NCBI RefSeq assembly: GCF_008801925.2
Contig: NZ_CP062803.1
Coordinates: forward strand, 3,224,001-3,288,000
DNA: 64,000 nucleotides
Source of the DNA: Cupriavidus basilensis
Lineage (GTDB): Bacteria > Pseudomonadota > Gammaproteobacteria > Burkholderiales > Burkholderiaceae
Reading direction: 5' to 3'
Part shown: one piece after another, positions 26,677 through 36,174 of the stretch
Position numbering within the stretch: position 1 is the first letter of the stretch
Layout of the letters: each line of letters opens with the position of its first letter
Program-made: the position numbers and the translations under genes
Notes under the pieces: generated by a model
Databases searched by the model: none
Told to the model about the DNA's origin: nothing
What the model saw: only the letters and a program-made list of their open reading frames with translations

Positions 26677-27009
26677 ATGCGCGGATGGCTGAACGCTGTA
26701 GTGATTGCCGCAGGCAGCCTTGCCGCGGCCTGCCCGCTACTCGCCGCGGAGGCATCCCCACCGACGGGGGAAGGCACGGCGAACTGTGTCGAGGTCGAAG
26801 TCAATGGCATGCGGGCCCCGTCGTTTCCTTGCCTGACGCAGAAGCTAAGCCCCAAGCCCGCGGCCGGGCAGCCACCCTCGGAGCGCAAGCTGGCGTCCGA
26901 AGCCATCGTGGAGCGCCCCTCCAACGCGCTGGGGCTGTTCAACCACTCGGCGACCAGCAACCGCATGGGTAATACCTTCGGCACATCGGTCACGCCGCAG
27001 CGGCCATAG
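26677..27009 (+). CDS. Small exported protein of unknown function
   Basis: A 110-residue protein with signal peptide (residues 1-24, GWLNAVVIAAGSLAAACPLL then AAEA). The mature part has a two-cysteine motif (CVEVEVNGMRAPSFPC) followed by a polar, Pro/Ser/Asn-rich stretch. I chose the ATG at 26677 because GGAG lies 7 bases before it; 26659 is an alternative. It is divergent from tpsB and shares its upstream region. No family is recognised. Confidence 0.6.
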   Translation: MRGWLNAVVIAAGSLAAACPLLAAEASPPTGEGTANCVEVEVNGMRAPSFPCLTQKLSPKPAAGQPPSERKLASEAIVERPSNALGLFNHSATSNRMGNTFGTSVTPQRP

Positions 27010-27040
27010 CCGCATTAGCCGCACTAGCCGCCTTAGCGGC
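27007..27040 (+). repeat. Tandem 9-bp repeat starting in the stop codon
   Basis: TAGCCGCAT, TAGCCGCAC, TAGCCGCCT, TAGCGGC: three and a half copies that begin with the TAG of the preceding gene. In its frame they give four successive TAG codons. The end also forms a short GCCGC-TTA-GCGGC stem. Confidence 0.75.
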
Positions 27041-27080
27041 AAGCCACTCCATTCACCACGGTTTCTTTAAGGGAAAAGAC

Positions 27081-27548
27081 GTGCCATTCATCATCGCCGG
27101 CCTCGCCTTGATCGGTGCCCTCATCTACGGTGCGGTCCGCCTGTACGCCACGGTGGCCGCAGCCTATGGCGCGATCGCCGGGACCGCCGCTGTCTTGTTC
27201 TGCGCGGCGCTGCTCGTCGCATTCGTCGCAAGCCTGGTGCGCCGCTACCGCGCGATCCACGGCGTCAAGATCAAGGGCGAGCGCATCCTGTCGCTGGAGG
27301 GCGCATGGGGGACGATGCGCGTGGATCCGGAACGCAAGCGTGGCGCACTGGATGTCGACGGACAGCAGGCGAAGTTTATTTTTGCGGATATAGCGAGCGC
27401 TACCGCGCTGGAAAACGGCAGCGCATGGATGCTTGCCTTGCGTCTCGAACACCAGGCGCAAGGCAGTTGGCAGATCCCGATGGCAAGCCGGAAGGAAGCG
27501 TTGCGCTGGGCGAAGATTTTCGACCTGGCTGCGGTGCAGAAGCTTTGA
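27081..27548 (+). CDS. Two-pass membrane protein of unknown function
   Basis: A 155-residue protein with two N-terminal membrane segments (residues 2-24 FIIAGLALIGALIYGAVRLY and 28-52 GAIAGTAAVLFCAALLVAFV). A soluble domain (55-155) contains RYRAIHGVKIKGERILSLEG, ADIASATALENGSAWMLALR and a C-terminal KEALRWAKIFDLAAVQKL. The cytosolic part resembles a PH-like beta domain but I cannot assign a family. AAGGGAAAAGACG precedes the ATG. It stands alone, convergent with the DUF3455 gene. Confidence 0.7.
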   Translation: MPFIIAGLALIGALIYGAVRLYATVAAAYGAIAGTAAVLFCAALLVAFVASLVRRYRAIHGVKIKGERILSLEGAWGTMRVDPERKRGALDVDGQQAKFIFADIASATALENGSAWMLALRLEHQAQGSWQIPMASRKEALRWAKIFDLAAVQKL

Positions 27549-27639
27549 AGGCCTGGTGCTGCGCGGCTCGCCCGAGCGGCACGAACGGCAAGACCGGCAA
27601 CGCCATCGGAACGAACGCGCCTGCCTCGACAAGACGCGT

Positions 27640-28167
27640 CTATTCGAGAAATACGTAGTCGGCGCGATAAGGCACGCGGCTTTCCTGTCCTTCCTCGGTG
27701 CAGGCCTGAGCGGGCGCAATGCCGCCTTGCGTATTCAGGCGCTGAACGTAATGCACTCCCGCTAGCATGCCCGCCGCTCCGGAACTCGTCGCCTGCAACA
27801 GTAATAGCGCGATGCTGTCGGGCGCCCTGGCATTTGCGGCCTGCCGCAGTACTTTGCCGGTGATCTTGCTGCCGTCCGGCGCCTCCCAGGTCGGCCCGGC
27901 GTAATGCCTGGCGATGAGATTGCCGGAATCATCGCGCAGATCCGCTTCGGGGGATTTGAACGCCCACGCCAATGCACTACCCTGATCGCGCTTGCAGACA
28001 TAGATCTGCACGCCGGATGCGTGCAGGGTCGCGATCGTGCGATGGGCGTCGGCGGGCCGCAGCTCAGGCGGCGCAGCCTCCTGGGCAACAGCGCAGGAAA
28101 CCAGCAAGCATGCGCCGGCGAGGGCGATGCGATGCGCTTTGCGACGGGTGCGGAAATCTTGCGGCAT
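27640..28167 (-). CDS. DUF3455-family exported protein
   Basis: A 175-residue exported protein. The start at 28167 has the excellent site AAGGAGG; the longer open frame has none. The signal peptide ends at AVAQEA (about residue 30). The body shows DUF3455 features: ATLHASGVQIYVCKRDQGSA, ARHYAGPTWEAPDGSKITGK, IALLLLQATSSGAAGMLAGV, VHYVQRLNTQGGIAPAQACT, and RVPYRADYVFLE at the end. Some relatives are annotated as fungal-type or stress-related secreted proteins, with no established function. Confidence 0.85.
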   Translation of the reverse strand: MPQDFRTRRKAHRIALAGACLLVSCAVAQEAAPPELRPADAHRTIATLHASGVQIYVCKRDQGSALAWAFKSPEADLRDDSGNLIARHYAGPTWEAPDGSKITGKVLRQAANARAPDSIALLLLQATSSGAAGMLAGVHYVQRLNTQGGIAPAQACTEEGQESRVPYRADYVFLE

Positions 28168-28468
28168 ACGTCCTCCTTGCCTGAGCCTGGTCAGAATGGT
28201 ACCTCCGGCGCGATGGCAGGGAAACGCCGGAAGACACAGCAATCGCAGCGAGCGCGGCAGGCGCGGCCGTCCGCGTTGCCACTGGATGCGGTTGAAGTAG
28301 CGAACTGCCGACATGGGTCCAGCCACAAGCACGCAGCCACAAGCGCGCGGCAAAATGATCACTGGAATTCTGCAAGCCTGGCGGCTACGCTAATAGGCAG
28401 ACCGTTGCGCCAGCTGAGCGCGCGAGGGTCATCGGCTTTGCATCGACTTTGATTGGAAGGAGTCATCC
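28168..28468. other. Divergent intergenic region with no recognised element
   Basis: This 301-base stretch must hold promoters for both flanking genes. A short direct repeat (AGCCACAAGCACGC / AGCCACAAGCGCG, about 28320-28346) is present. I see no riboswitch, hairpin or confident promoter. GGAAGGAG at 28455-28462 is the ribosome-binding site of the plus-strand gene. Confidence 0.5.
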
Positions 28469-28831
28469 ATGAAGATCGCTATCGCAATGGCAATTGCAGT
28501 TCTCCTCCCTGCTACCGTCTACGCCGCAGGCCCTGCGAATCCAGCGGATCGCTACGACTACAACATGCGTAGCACCAACAAGGACGGCTATGTGCCGGAC
28601 CCTCAGCGCACGACCAATAAAGACGGCTACGTACCCGATGCCGAACGCGCCACCAACAAGGATGGCTACGTGCCCGACACCGCGAAGGCCAACGACAAGT
28701 TCGACCCGTACACCCAGGGTGCCAACCAGAACACGGCCTCGGCGCTCACCGACTCAAAAGCGTCTGCCAAGAAGCCGGCTGGCAAGGCGTCAAGCCAGAA
28801 AAAATCGCCCACTGCCGGCATGGACAAGTAG
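28469..28831 (+). CDS. Small exported protein with tandem TNKDGYVPD repeats
   Basis: A 120-residue protein. The signal peptide (residues 1-20, MAIAVLLPATVYAAG) is followed by three 13-residue repeats at about residues 35-73 (TNKDGYVPDPQR, TNKDGYVPDAER, TNKDGYVPDTAK). A related NDKFDPYTQG unit and a Lys/Ser/Ala-rich basic tail follow. The start has GGAAGGAG at 7 bases. The Asn-Asp-Gly-rich repeats might bind calcium or peptidoglycan; unproven. It is followed by the strong terminator at 28867-28898. Confidence 0.75.
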   Translation: MKIAIAMAIAVLLPATVYAAGPANPADRYDYNMRSTNKDGYVPDPQRTTNKDGYVPDAERATNKDGYVPDTAKANDKFDPYTQGANQNTASALTDSKASAKKPAGKASSQKKSPTAGMDK

Positions 28832-28866
28832 CGCAGCCTGCTTAGCTTAAGTCCGACGCGGCAAAG

Positions 28867-28898
28867 AAAAAGCCCCGCAGATTCCTGCGGGGCTTTTT
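28867..28898. terminator. Bidirectional rho-independent terminator
   Basis: Stem AAAAAGCCCCGCAG, loop ATTC, complement CTGCGGGGCTTTTT. GC-rich core with T-runs on both strands; it ends the plus-strand gene at 28469 and the tRNA/rpoD transcript on the minus strand. Confidence 0.95.
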
Positions 28899-28904
28899 CA
28901 ACAA

Positions 28905-28983
<79 letters not shown>

Positions 28984-29010
28984 TGGAAAGTCAGACCGGC
29001 ATGATACCGA

Positions 29011-31563
29011 TCAACTGCCTTCAAGGAAACTCTTTAGCTTATCCGAGCGGCTCGGGTGACGCAGCTTGCGCAATGCCTTGGCTTCTATTTGACGGATCCG
29101 CTCGCGTGTGACGTCGAACTGCTTGCCGACTTCTTCCAGCGTGTGGTCCGTGCTCATCTCGATGCCGAAACGCATGCGCAGCACCTTGGCTTCGCGTGGC
29201 GTGAGCGAATCCAGCACGTCCTTGACGACGTCGCGCATGGAGCCGTGCAGCGCCGCTTCGGCCGGGGCCAGCGTGTTGGTGTCTTCGATGAAGTCGCCAA
29301 GATGGGAGTCGTCGTCGTCGCCGATCGGCGTTTCCATGGAGATCGGCTCCTTCGCGATCTTCATGATCTTGCGGATCTTGTCTTCCGGCATCTCCATCTT
29401 CTCGGCCAGCGTTGCCGGATCCGGCTCGTTGCCGGTTTCCTGCAGGATCTGGCGCGAGATACGGTTCATCTTGTTGATCGTTTCGATCATGTGCACCGGG
29501 ATACGGATGGTGCGCGCCTGATCGGCGATCGAGCGGGTGATGGCCTGGCGGATCCACCACGTCGCGTAGGTCGAGAACTTGTAGCCGCGGCGGTATTCGA
29601 ACTTGTCCACCGCCTTCATCAGGCCGATATTGCCTTCCTGGATCAGGTCGAGGAACTGCAGGCCGCGATTGGTGTACTTCTTGGCGATCGAGATCACCAG
29701 GCGCAGGTTGGCCTCGGTCATCTCGCGCTTGGCTTCGCGGGCGCGCTTCTCGCCCTCGCTCATCTTGCGGTTGACTTCCTTGAGCTCCTTGAGCGGCAAC
29801 ACCACGCGCATCTGCAGGTCGATCAGCTTTTGCTGCAGCTCGCGCACGGCCGGCACATTACGTTCGACGATGGTGCTGTACGGCTTGCCGTCTTTGATAA
29901 TCGTGTCGATCCACTCGAGGTTGGTCTCATTGCCCGGGAAACGGGCGACGAAATCCGCGCGCGGCATGCCACACTTGTCCACCACGATCTTCAGGATGGA
30001 GCGCTCGAGCTTGCGCACCTCGTCCACCTGGCCACGCAGCGTGTCGCACAGGCGTTCGACATTGCGCGCGGTGAAGCGGATGCACATCAGCTCGTTCAGG
30101 ATGGCTTCCTGGGCCTTGACGTAGGACTTGGACTTGTAGCCTTCCTTCTCGAACGAGCGGCGCATCTTGTCGAACTGCTCGGCGATCACGCGGAATTTTT
30201 CCAGCGCGGCCAGCTTCAGTTCTTCGAGCTGGCGCGCCGAGGCAGCCAGGCCGCCGGCATCGTCATCCTCGTCTTCGTCGGACTCTTCGCCGTCAGACTC
30301 CAGCTCGTCTTCCTCGGCAGCCGCCACCACGGCCGGAGCCGGCGGGGCCACGGGTACGTCCGCGGCGTTCGGGTCGATCAGGCCGTCGACGAACTCGTCG
30401 ATCTTGATTTCATCGTTGGCAACGCGCTCGGCCAAGGCCAGGATCTCGGAGATCGTGACCGGGCAGGCGGAGATCGCCATCACCATGTCTTTCAGGCCAG
30501 CCTCGATGCGCTTGGCGATCTCGATTTCGCCTTCGCGCGTCAGCAGCTCCACCGTGCCCATCTCGCGCATGTACATGCGCACGGGGTCGGTGGTGCGGCC
30601 GAATTCGGAGTCAACGGTTGAAAGAGCCGCCTCCGCCTCTTCTTCGGCTTCTTCCTCGCTGGTGGCCGACGGGGCGTTGTCGTTGAGCAGCAGCGTTTCG
30701 GCGTCCGGCGCTTGTTCGTAGACGGCAATGCCGATGTCGTTGAGCGTGGCGACCAGCGTGTCGATCGTTTCCGAATCGACCATGTCGTCCGGCAGGTGAT
30801 CGTTGATTTCCGCGTACGTCAGGTAGCCGCGCGACTTGCCGAGCTTGATCAGCGCCTTGAGCTTCTGGCGGCGTACTTCCAGCTCTTCCTCGGTACCCTG
30901 CTGCGTCGAGGCGAACTCCTTGAGCAGCGCCTTTTCCTTGGCCTTGCGGTCGCGAGCCTTTTGCTTGTCGCTCTTGGGCGCGGCAGTCGGCGTTGCCGCC
31001 GCGGGGATCTCGTCTTCGTAAAGCTCTTCAGTCACGTCGTCTGGTGTGCTGTCGTCGTGCTGCGCTCCGGCCTTGGGCTTGCGGCCACGCTTCTTGGGCT
31101 CCGGCTTGACTGCCGGAGCGGCGGGACGCTCGGATGCAACGGGGGCGGAAGTTGTGGCATTCGGCGTGGCCTCGGGCTCGGCGGCGCCTGGCTTGGCGTC
31201 TCCGGTCTTGGCGCTGGTCGCTGCCGCTTTCTTGCTCTCGACTTCGGTATTCTGCTGTTTCGCCACGGTAATACTCTTGCCTTTCACAGGTACAGATGCG
31301 GCGTTCTTGCCGCTTGTATTGGCGCTATCGCCGCTCTCGTGTGCCGAAGTCGAGGGCTTCAGGTTTTCGGACAGGCGGATCCCGGTGGAAGTGGACGCTG
31401 CGGGCGCCTTGGCGCTCCGAGCTGTCTTGGCAGGCACAGGCTGGGCAGGCGCCTTGACTGACGCGGCCGTCTTCGCAGCCGCCGTTGTCTTCACGGACGC
31501 CTTGCCGCTCCCCGATTGGGGAGTTGTAGTGGAAACCTTTTCGGTTGCTTTGGCCTTTGCCAT
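29011..31563 (-). CDS. rpoD: RNA polymerase primary sigma factor RpoD (sigma-70)
   Basis: About 850 residues. The first ~200 are Lys/Ala/Pro-rich low-complexity sequence, usual in Burkholderiales and responsible for the length over E. coli (613). Region 1.1 begins near residue 225 ([20 protein letters not shown]). An acidic non-conserved insert ([20 protein letters not shown]) follows. Region 2 carries [20 protein letters not shown] and [20 protein letters not shown]; region 4.2 carries [20 protein letters not shown]. Start at ATG 31563; an in-frame GTG at 31581 is possible. Last protein gene of the macromolecular-synthesis cluster. Confidence 0.98.
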   Translation of the reverse strand: MAKAKATEKVSTTTPQSGSGKASVKTTAAAKTAASVKAPAQPVPAKTARSAKAPAASTSTGIRLSENLKPSTSAHESGDSANTSGKNAASVPVKGKSITVAKQQNTEVESKKAAATSAKTGDAKPGAAEPEATPNATTSAPVASERPAAPAVKPEPKKRGRKPKAGAQHDDSTPDDVTEELYEDEIPAAATPTAAPKSDKQKARDRKAKEKALLKEFASTQQGTEEELEVRRQKLKALIKLGKSRGYLTYAEINDHLPDDMVDSETIDTLVATLNDIGIAVYEQAPDAETLLLNDNAPSATSEEEAEEEAEAALSTVDSEFGRTTDPVRMYMREMGTVELLTREGEIEIAKRIEAGLKDMVMAISACPVTISEILALAERVANDEIKIDEFVDGLIDPNAADVPVAPPAPAVVAAAEEDELESDGEESDEDEDDDAGGLAASARQLEELKLAALEKFRVIAEQFDKMRRSFEKEGYKSKSYVKAQEAILNELMCIRFTARNVERLCDTLRGQVDEVRKLERSILKIVVDKCGMPRADFVARFPGNETNLEWIDTIIKDGKPYSTIVERNVPAVRELQQKLIDLQMRVVLPLKELKEVNRKMSEGEKRAREAKREMTEANLRLVISIAKKYTNRGLQFLDLIQEGNIGLMKAVDKFEYRRGYKFSTYATWWIRQAITRSIADQARTIRIPVHMIETINKMNRISRQILQETGNEPDPATLAEKMEMPEDKIRKIMKIAKEPISMETPIGDDDDSHLGDFIEDTNTLAPAEAALHGSMRDVVKDVLDSLTPREAKVLRMRFGIEMSTDHTLEEVGKQFDVTRERIRQIEAKALRKLRHPSRSDKLKSFLEGS

Positions 31564-31773
31564 TGGCACGCTCACTTTCACCAGAAGGGGAGAGAAAGAT
31601 CTCGCTATCCAAACCGGCTATTGTAGCACTAGCAATTAGCCGGCTTCCCAACAGGTGAGGTTTTCACCTGAAAAATCAAGGCTTAAGCGTAGCCATGCCG
31701 CGCCAAGCCCTCACTTATTTGTCACCACCCACCTTGCCCGACCTACCGGACGGTCAACCCGGTTCAACCCGAA

Positions 31774-33588
31774 TCAACCCAACTGCCGCCGGCGATTGAT
31801 CTCGCTGACCAGCCATCGCATGCGGCTCTTGCCTTGCTCATCCGCAGTGCCCATGATCACCGACTGCTGGAGCATGTCGAGCTCGCGGCGCAACGGCCCC
31901 GCCAGCAGCTTGGCGATGGCGGTGTCGAACTCCTGCTCGGCAGGTTCCTCATCAATCTCTTCGCGCAGTACCGCGGCGCGCACATTGGCATAGACCTCGG
32001 CGTACGGCGACTGCGCGAGATGCTCGCTAAAGGCCGCGAAGTTCACCTCGCCCTGCAACTCGTCGCAGGCGGACACCAGGTGCGCCAGCACTTCGGCGTC
32101 GGCCTGCTCGTCTTCGAGCAGCAGTGCCCGGCTATCGGCGTCGAGCCGGCTCGACAGCTGCGGGTAGCGCATCAGCAACTGCAGCACCCGCTGCTCCAGG
32201 CCGGTGGGGGCCTGGCGCTTGGTGCGCGGCCGCGGCTGGGCAAAACGCCCGACCCGCGCCGGGTCGCTCGCCAGCCCGCAGACGGCTTCGATTTCGGCCG
32301 GCGTGGTGCCGGTGGCATCGGCCAGCTCGCGCACGATCTGCAGCCGCAGGCCGCCTGCGGGCATGGACTGCAGCAGCGGCTTGGCCTCGTACTGGGCGCG
32401 TGCGCGCCCCTCGGCCTGGCGCAGCTCCTGCCCCTCCGACACCACCTGCAGCAGGAAGCGCGACAGCGGCATGGCATCGCGCACCTGCGCGGCAAACGCG
32501 TCGGTGCCCTGCTCGCGCACATAGCTGTCCGGGTCGTGCTCGGCCGGCAGGAACAGGAAGCGGATGGTCTTGTTGTCCGCCACGTACGGCAGGCAGGCCT
32601 CCAGGGCCCGGCGCGCCGCGCGGCGCCCGGCGGCGTCGCCGTCGAACGAAAACACCACGGCATCGGTCTGGCGCAACAGCTTTTGCACGTGCACCGCCGT
32701 GCAGGCCGTGCCCAGCGTGGCCACGGCGTTGGCAAAGCCCAGCTGCGCCAGGGCCACCACGTCCATATAGCCTTCGACCACCAAAACATAGCCGGTTTCC
32801 CGGATCGCATGGCGGGCCTCGAACAGGCCATATAGCTCGGTGCCTTTGCTGAACAAGGGCGTTTCCGGCGAATTCAGGTACTTGGGCTCGCCCTGCCCCA
32901 TCACCCGCCCGCCAAAGCCGATCACCTGGCCCTTGGTGCTGCGGATGGGAAACATGATGCGGTCCCGGAAGCGGTCGTAGCGCCGCGGCTTGCCGTCGGC
33001 GTCGCGCTTCTCGGCGCTTTCGATCATCAGGCCGGCTTCCACCAGCGGCCCGGCGATCGCATCGTCGCGGTAATTGCCGAACACCGACTCCAGCCCCTGC
33101 CAGTCGTCCGGGGCATAGCCCAGGCCAAACTGCGCCGCGATCTCGCCAGTCAGGCCGCGGCTCTTGAGGTACTGGATCGCCTGCGGCGCGCTGCGCAATT
33201 GCTTGCGATAGAACTCGGTCGCGCGGGTCATGGCATCGGAGAGCGCCAGCGAGCGCGCCTGCACTTCGGCGCGCTGGGCCGGCGGCAGCCGGTCGCGCTC
33301 CTCGGGCACGGACAGGCCGACCGATTGCGCCAACTCGCGCACGGCATCGGGGTAGGATTGCCCGGAGTATTCCATCAGGAAGCCGATGGCCGAGCCATGC
33401 GCCGCGCAACCAAAGCAGTGATAGAACTGCTTGGTCGGCGAGACCGTGAACGACGGCGACTTCTCGTTGTGAAAGGGGCAGAGCCCCATGAAGTTGGCGC
33501 CGCCCTTCTTCAACTGCACGTACTTGCCCACCACATCGACTATGTCGACACGGTTGAGCAGGTCCTGAATGAAGGATTGCGGAATCAC
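31774..33588 (-). CDS. dnaG: DNA primase DnaG
   Basis: A 604-residue enzyme making RNA primers at the replication fork. An N-terminal zinc ribbon has CPFHNEKSPSF and HCFGC (residues 38-66). The RNA polymerase core contains a Toprim fold with VVEGYMDVVALAQLG and DGDAAG. The C-terminal DnaB-binding region runs from about residue 450. Start is GTG at 33588. It lies between yqeY and rpoD, as in the macromolecular-synthesis operon. Confidence 0.97.
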   Translation of the reverse strand: MIPQSFIQDLLNRVDIVDVVGKYVQLKKGGANFMGLCPFHNEKSPSFTVSPTKQFYHCFGCAAHGSAIGFLMEYSGQSYPDAVRELAQSVGLSVPEERDRLPPAQRAEVQARSLALSDAMTRATEFYRKQLRSAPQAIQYLKSRGLTGEIAAQFGLGYAPDDWQGLESVFGNYRDDAIAGPLVEAGLMIESAEKRDADGKPRRYDRFRDRIMFPIRSTKGQVIGFGGRVMGQGEPKYLNSPETPLFSKGTELYGLFEARHAIRETGYVLVVEGYMDVVALAQLGFANAVATLGTACTAVHVQKLLRQTDAVVFSFDGDAAGRRAARRALEACLPYVADNKTIRFLFLPAEHDPDSYVREQGTDAFAAQVRDAMPLSRFLLQVVSEGQELRQAEGRARAQYEAKPLLQSMPAGGLRLQIVRELADATGTTPAEIEAVCGLASDPARVGRFAQPRPRTKRQAPTGLEQRVLQLLMRYPQLSSRLDADSRALLLEDEQADAEVLAHLVSACDELQGEVNFAAFSEHLAQSPYAEVYANVRAAVLREEIDEEPAEQEFDTAIAKLLAGPLRRELDMLQQSVIMGTADEQGKSRMRWLVSEINRRRQLG

Positions 33589-33813
33589 CCGGCTTGTCGT
33601 CCTATGGCCGAACCACCCGTGGAACCGGGCGGCGGCGATATCTGGTTCATGAAGTGCGTGACCGGCACTGCGCTTTCCGGCCCCTTAACACTACATTGTA
33701 GTGCAGACGCAACGGATTGCAGCCAGCGCCGGCGAGGGGTGCCAGGCAAAAAGTGCCCTCAGCCAGACTCCGCAGCCTCCGGCCGCCAGGTGCCAGCTAG
33801 CGCCCCACCCCGC

Positions 33814-34263
33814 TCAACGCCCCGCCAGCGCGGCCTTGACCAGACCGGAGACCGCGGTCATGTCGGCACGGCCGGCCAGTTTGCCCTTGAGCACGGCCAT
33901 GACCTTGCCCATGTCCTGCGGGCCGGCAGCGCCGGTTTCCGTGACCGCGGCCTGCACTTCGGCGGCCACTTCCGCATCCGACAGGGCCGCCGGCATGTAG
34001 ACCTTGAGCACATCGATTTCCGCGCTCTCCTTGTCAGCCAGGTCGTTGCGGCCGGCCTGGGTGAACTGGGAGATGGAGTCCTTGCGCTGCTTGATCAGCT
34101 TCTCGATCACGGCCTGCACGGCGGTGTCGTCGAGCTCGACGCGTTCGTCCACTTCCCGTTGCTTGATGGCAGCCAGCAGCAGGCGGATGGTGCCGAGGCG
34201 CTCGGTCTCGCGGGCACGCATGGCGGCCTTCATGTCTTCGGTTACACGGGCTTTGAGGGACAT
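33814..34263 (-). CDS. GatB/YqeY domain protein
   Basis: A 149-residue protein of the YqeY family (MSLKARVTEDMKAAMRARET, RLGTIRLLLAAIKQREVDER, GAAGPQDMGKVMAVLKGKLA). It resembles the tail domain of the amidotransferase subunit GatB that contacts tRNA, but a stand-alone role is not established. Start chosen at 34263, where the family N-terminus begins. It sits between rpsU and dnaG, a common arrangement in proteobacteria. Confidence 0.93.
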   Translation of the reverse strand: MSLKARVTEDMKAAMRARETERLGTIRLLLAAIKQREVDERVELDDTAVQAVIEKLIKQRKDSISQFTQAGRNDLADKESAEIDVLKVYMPAALSDAEVAAEVQAAVTETGAAGPQDMGKVMAVLKGKLAGRADMTAVSGLVKAALAGR

Positions 34264-34334
34264 CGCATTATTCCAGGAAAGTGTGGGCGGGATGGTGCCG
34301 GTCAGGCGCAACGCCGGCCGTCGGCCGCCAATGC

Positions 34335-34369
34335 AAAAACCCGCCGGAGCCTTGCCCACAGCGGGTTTT
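34335..34369 (-). terminator. Hairpin after rpsU, likely attenuating terminator
   Basis: On the minus strand AAAACCCGC pairs with GCGGGTTTTT across a 16-nt loop, with the T-run just after the stem. It lies 24 bases past the rpsU stop. In E. coli a terminator at the same place lowers expression of dnaG relative to rpsU. Confidence 0.8.
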
Positions 34370-34392
34370 GATGCGAAACGCGAAGGGTACGC

Positions 34393-34605
34393 TCAGTACA
34401 TCTTCTTCGGCAGCATCAGGCTGCGGATGCGCTTGTAGTGGCGCTTTTCGGCGGCGGCCTTCTTGCGCTTGCGCTCCGCCGTCGGCTTTTCGTAAAACTC
34501 GCGAGCCCGCAATTCAGTCAGCAAGCCGTTTTTCTCGATGGTGCGCTTGAAACGACGCATGGCAACTTCAAACGGCTCGTTTTCTTTAAGGTGGATCGTG
34601 GTCAT
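34393..34605 (-). CDS. rpsU: 30S ribosomal protein bS21
   Basis: A 70-residue, very basic protein ([60 protein letters not shown]) of the small ribosomal subunit, involved in initiation. The full family length is recovered by starting at 34605; the open frame upstream is spurious. There is no strong ribosome-binding site, as often for rpsU. First gene of the rpsU-yqeY-dnaG-rpoD cluster. Confidence 0.97.
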   Translation of the reverse strand: MTTIHLKENEPFEVAMRRFKRTIEKNGLLTELRAREFYEKPTAERKRKKAAAEKRHYKRIRSLMLPKKMY

Positions 34606-34715
34606 TTTGCTGAAATAAGTAGCAGCTGTTAGCGGTTTTACGAAAGCTACAAGTGTAGCACAACCGCTGTCAAGCCCGTATGGCGGTTTTTTTGCCGCCA
34701 TGCTGCTTACGATAC

Positions 34716-35990
34716 TCAGGCCGTCCCCGCCGCCATGGCCCTTGCATTCTCCGCCACGGCCTGCCCGGCGGCCACGCCGGATGCCCACGCCCACTGGAAG
34801 TTGTACCCCCCCAGCCATCCGGTGACGTCGACCACCTCGCCGATGAAATACAGGTTGGGCACGGTGCGCGCCATCATGGTCGCCGACGACAGCGCGCGCG
34901 TGTCCACACCGCCGAGCGTGACCTCCGCCTTGCGGTAGCCCTCCGTGCCTGCCGGCACCAGTTGCCAGCTGTTGAGCGCCGCGCCGAGCCGGCGCAGTGC
35001 CTTGTCCGGCATATCGTGCAGCGGCTGCGCGCCGTTCAGGCCGGCCGCCGCGCACCAGGCGTCGGCCAGACGGGCGGGCAGGCGCTCGGCGAGCAGGTTG
35101 GCCAGGTGCTTGCGGCTGCCACCCTTTTGCTCGAGCAGCCATTCACTGGCGTCGTTGCCGTCGAACAGGTCGATGGTGATCGGCGTGCCAGGGCGCCAGA
35201 AGCTGGAAATCTGCAGCACGGCCGGCCCGGACAGGCCGCGATGGGTCCACAGCAAGTCCTCGCGGAAGGCGCCGGCCGTCTTGCCGCTTCCCGTCGCAAT
35301 GTCTACCTCCATCGACACGCCCGCCAGCGGCACGAATGGCGCCCAGCCCTGCCCGTCGAACGTCAGCGGCACCAGCGCCGGGCGTGTCTCGACAACGCCC
35401 AGCCCGAACTGGCGGGCAATGCGGTAGCCGATGTCGGTGGCGCCGATCTTCGGGATGGACAGGCCGCCCGTGGCCACCACCAGCGCGCCGGCACGCACTG
35501 GCCCGCTTGCCGTCATCAGCAGGAAATCGTCGCCCTCGCGCCTGACCTCGTCCACGCCGCAGCCGGTGCGCCAGTGCACGTTGCCCGCGCCGCATTCGGC
35601 ACGCAGCATCTCGATCACCTGCTCGGCGCTGTCGTTGCAGAAGAGTTGGCCGCGGTGCTTCTCGTGCCAGTCGATCTCATGCTTGCGCATCAGCGCGAGG
35701 AAATCCTGCGGCGTGTAGCGAGCGAGCGCGGAACGACAGAAGTGCGGATTAGCCGACAAAAAATTAGCCGGCCCCGCCTGCAGGTTGGTGAAATTGCAGC
35801 GCCCGCCGCCGGAGATGCGGATTTTCTCCGCCACCTTGGTGGCGTGGTCGATCAGCACCACGCTGGCGCCACCCTGCCCCGCCACAGCGGCGCACATCAT
35901 GCCGGCGGCCCCGGCGCCAAGCACCGCCACGTCGAAGCGCCCTGCGCGCGCGCCGGCCCGGCCGGTCTCTGTGGTCTGCTTGCTGCCCAT
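34716..35990 (-). CDS. BaiN/HI0933-family FAD-dependent oxidoreductase
   Basis: A 424-residue flavoprotein (TIGR00275 type). The FAD-binding dinucleotide fold lies at residues 18-50 ([20 protein letters not shown]). The family signature [10 protein letters not shown] follows at about residue 62. An inserted middle domain and a C-terminal FAD contact ([35 protein letters not shown]) are present. The start at 35990 is the first Met before the fold. Substrate is unknown; family members reduce bile-acid intermediates or act on unknown substrates. Divergent from tsaD. Confidence 0.92.
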   Translation of the reverse strand: MGSKQTTETGRAGARAGRFDVAVLGAGAAGMMCAAVAGQGGASVVLIDHATKVAEKIRISGGGRCNFTNLQAGPANFLSANPHFCRSALARYTPQDFLALMRKHEIDWHEKHRGQLFCNDSAEQVIEMLRAECGAGNVHWRTGCGVDEVRREGDDFLLMTASGPVRAGALVVATGGLSIPKIGATDIGYRIARQFGLGVVETRPALVPLTFDGQGWAPFVPLAGVSMEVDIATGSGKTAGAFREDLLWTHRGLSGPAVLQISSFWRPGTPITIDLFDGNDASEWLLEQKGGSRKHLANLLAERLPARLADAWCAAAGLNGAQPLHDMPDKALRRLGAALNSWQLVPAGTEGYRKAEVTLGGVDTRALSSATMMARTVPNLYFIGEVVDVTGWLGGYNFQWAWASGVAAGQAVAENARAMAAGTA

Positions 35991-36174
35991 GTCTGTCTTG
36001 CCCAATGAATGCCTGATTAGTGCCCGCGGAAGAAGCGCCGATTGTAGCGAAAAGCATGGCCAGCGCCGCTGTGCTACCCTGCTGGCCTCATGCCCGGCTG
36101 CCGGCCCGATGGTCTGCAGCCCGCTCCAACCCCTTGATTTGCCGGCCTCGCTTGATGCCGGCCTCGCCTGCCCC

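Noticed and set aside
34664..34673. Sigma-70 promoter for rpsU using TTGACA and TACACT on the minus strand
   Set aside because: The two hexamers are only 10 bases apart; no good -10 lies at 16-18 bases, so I do not annotate it.
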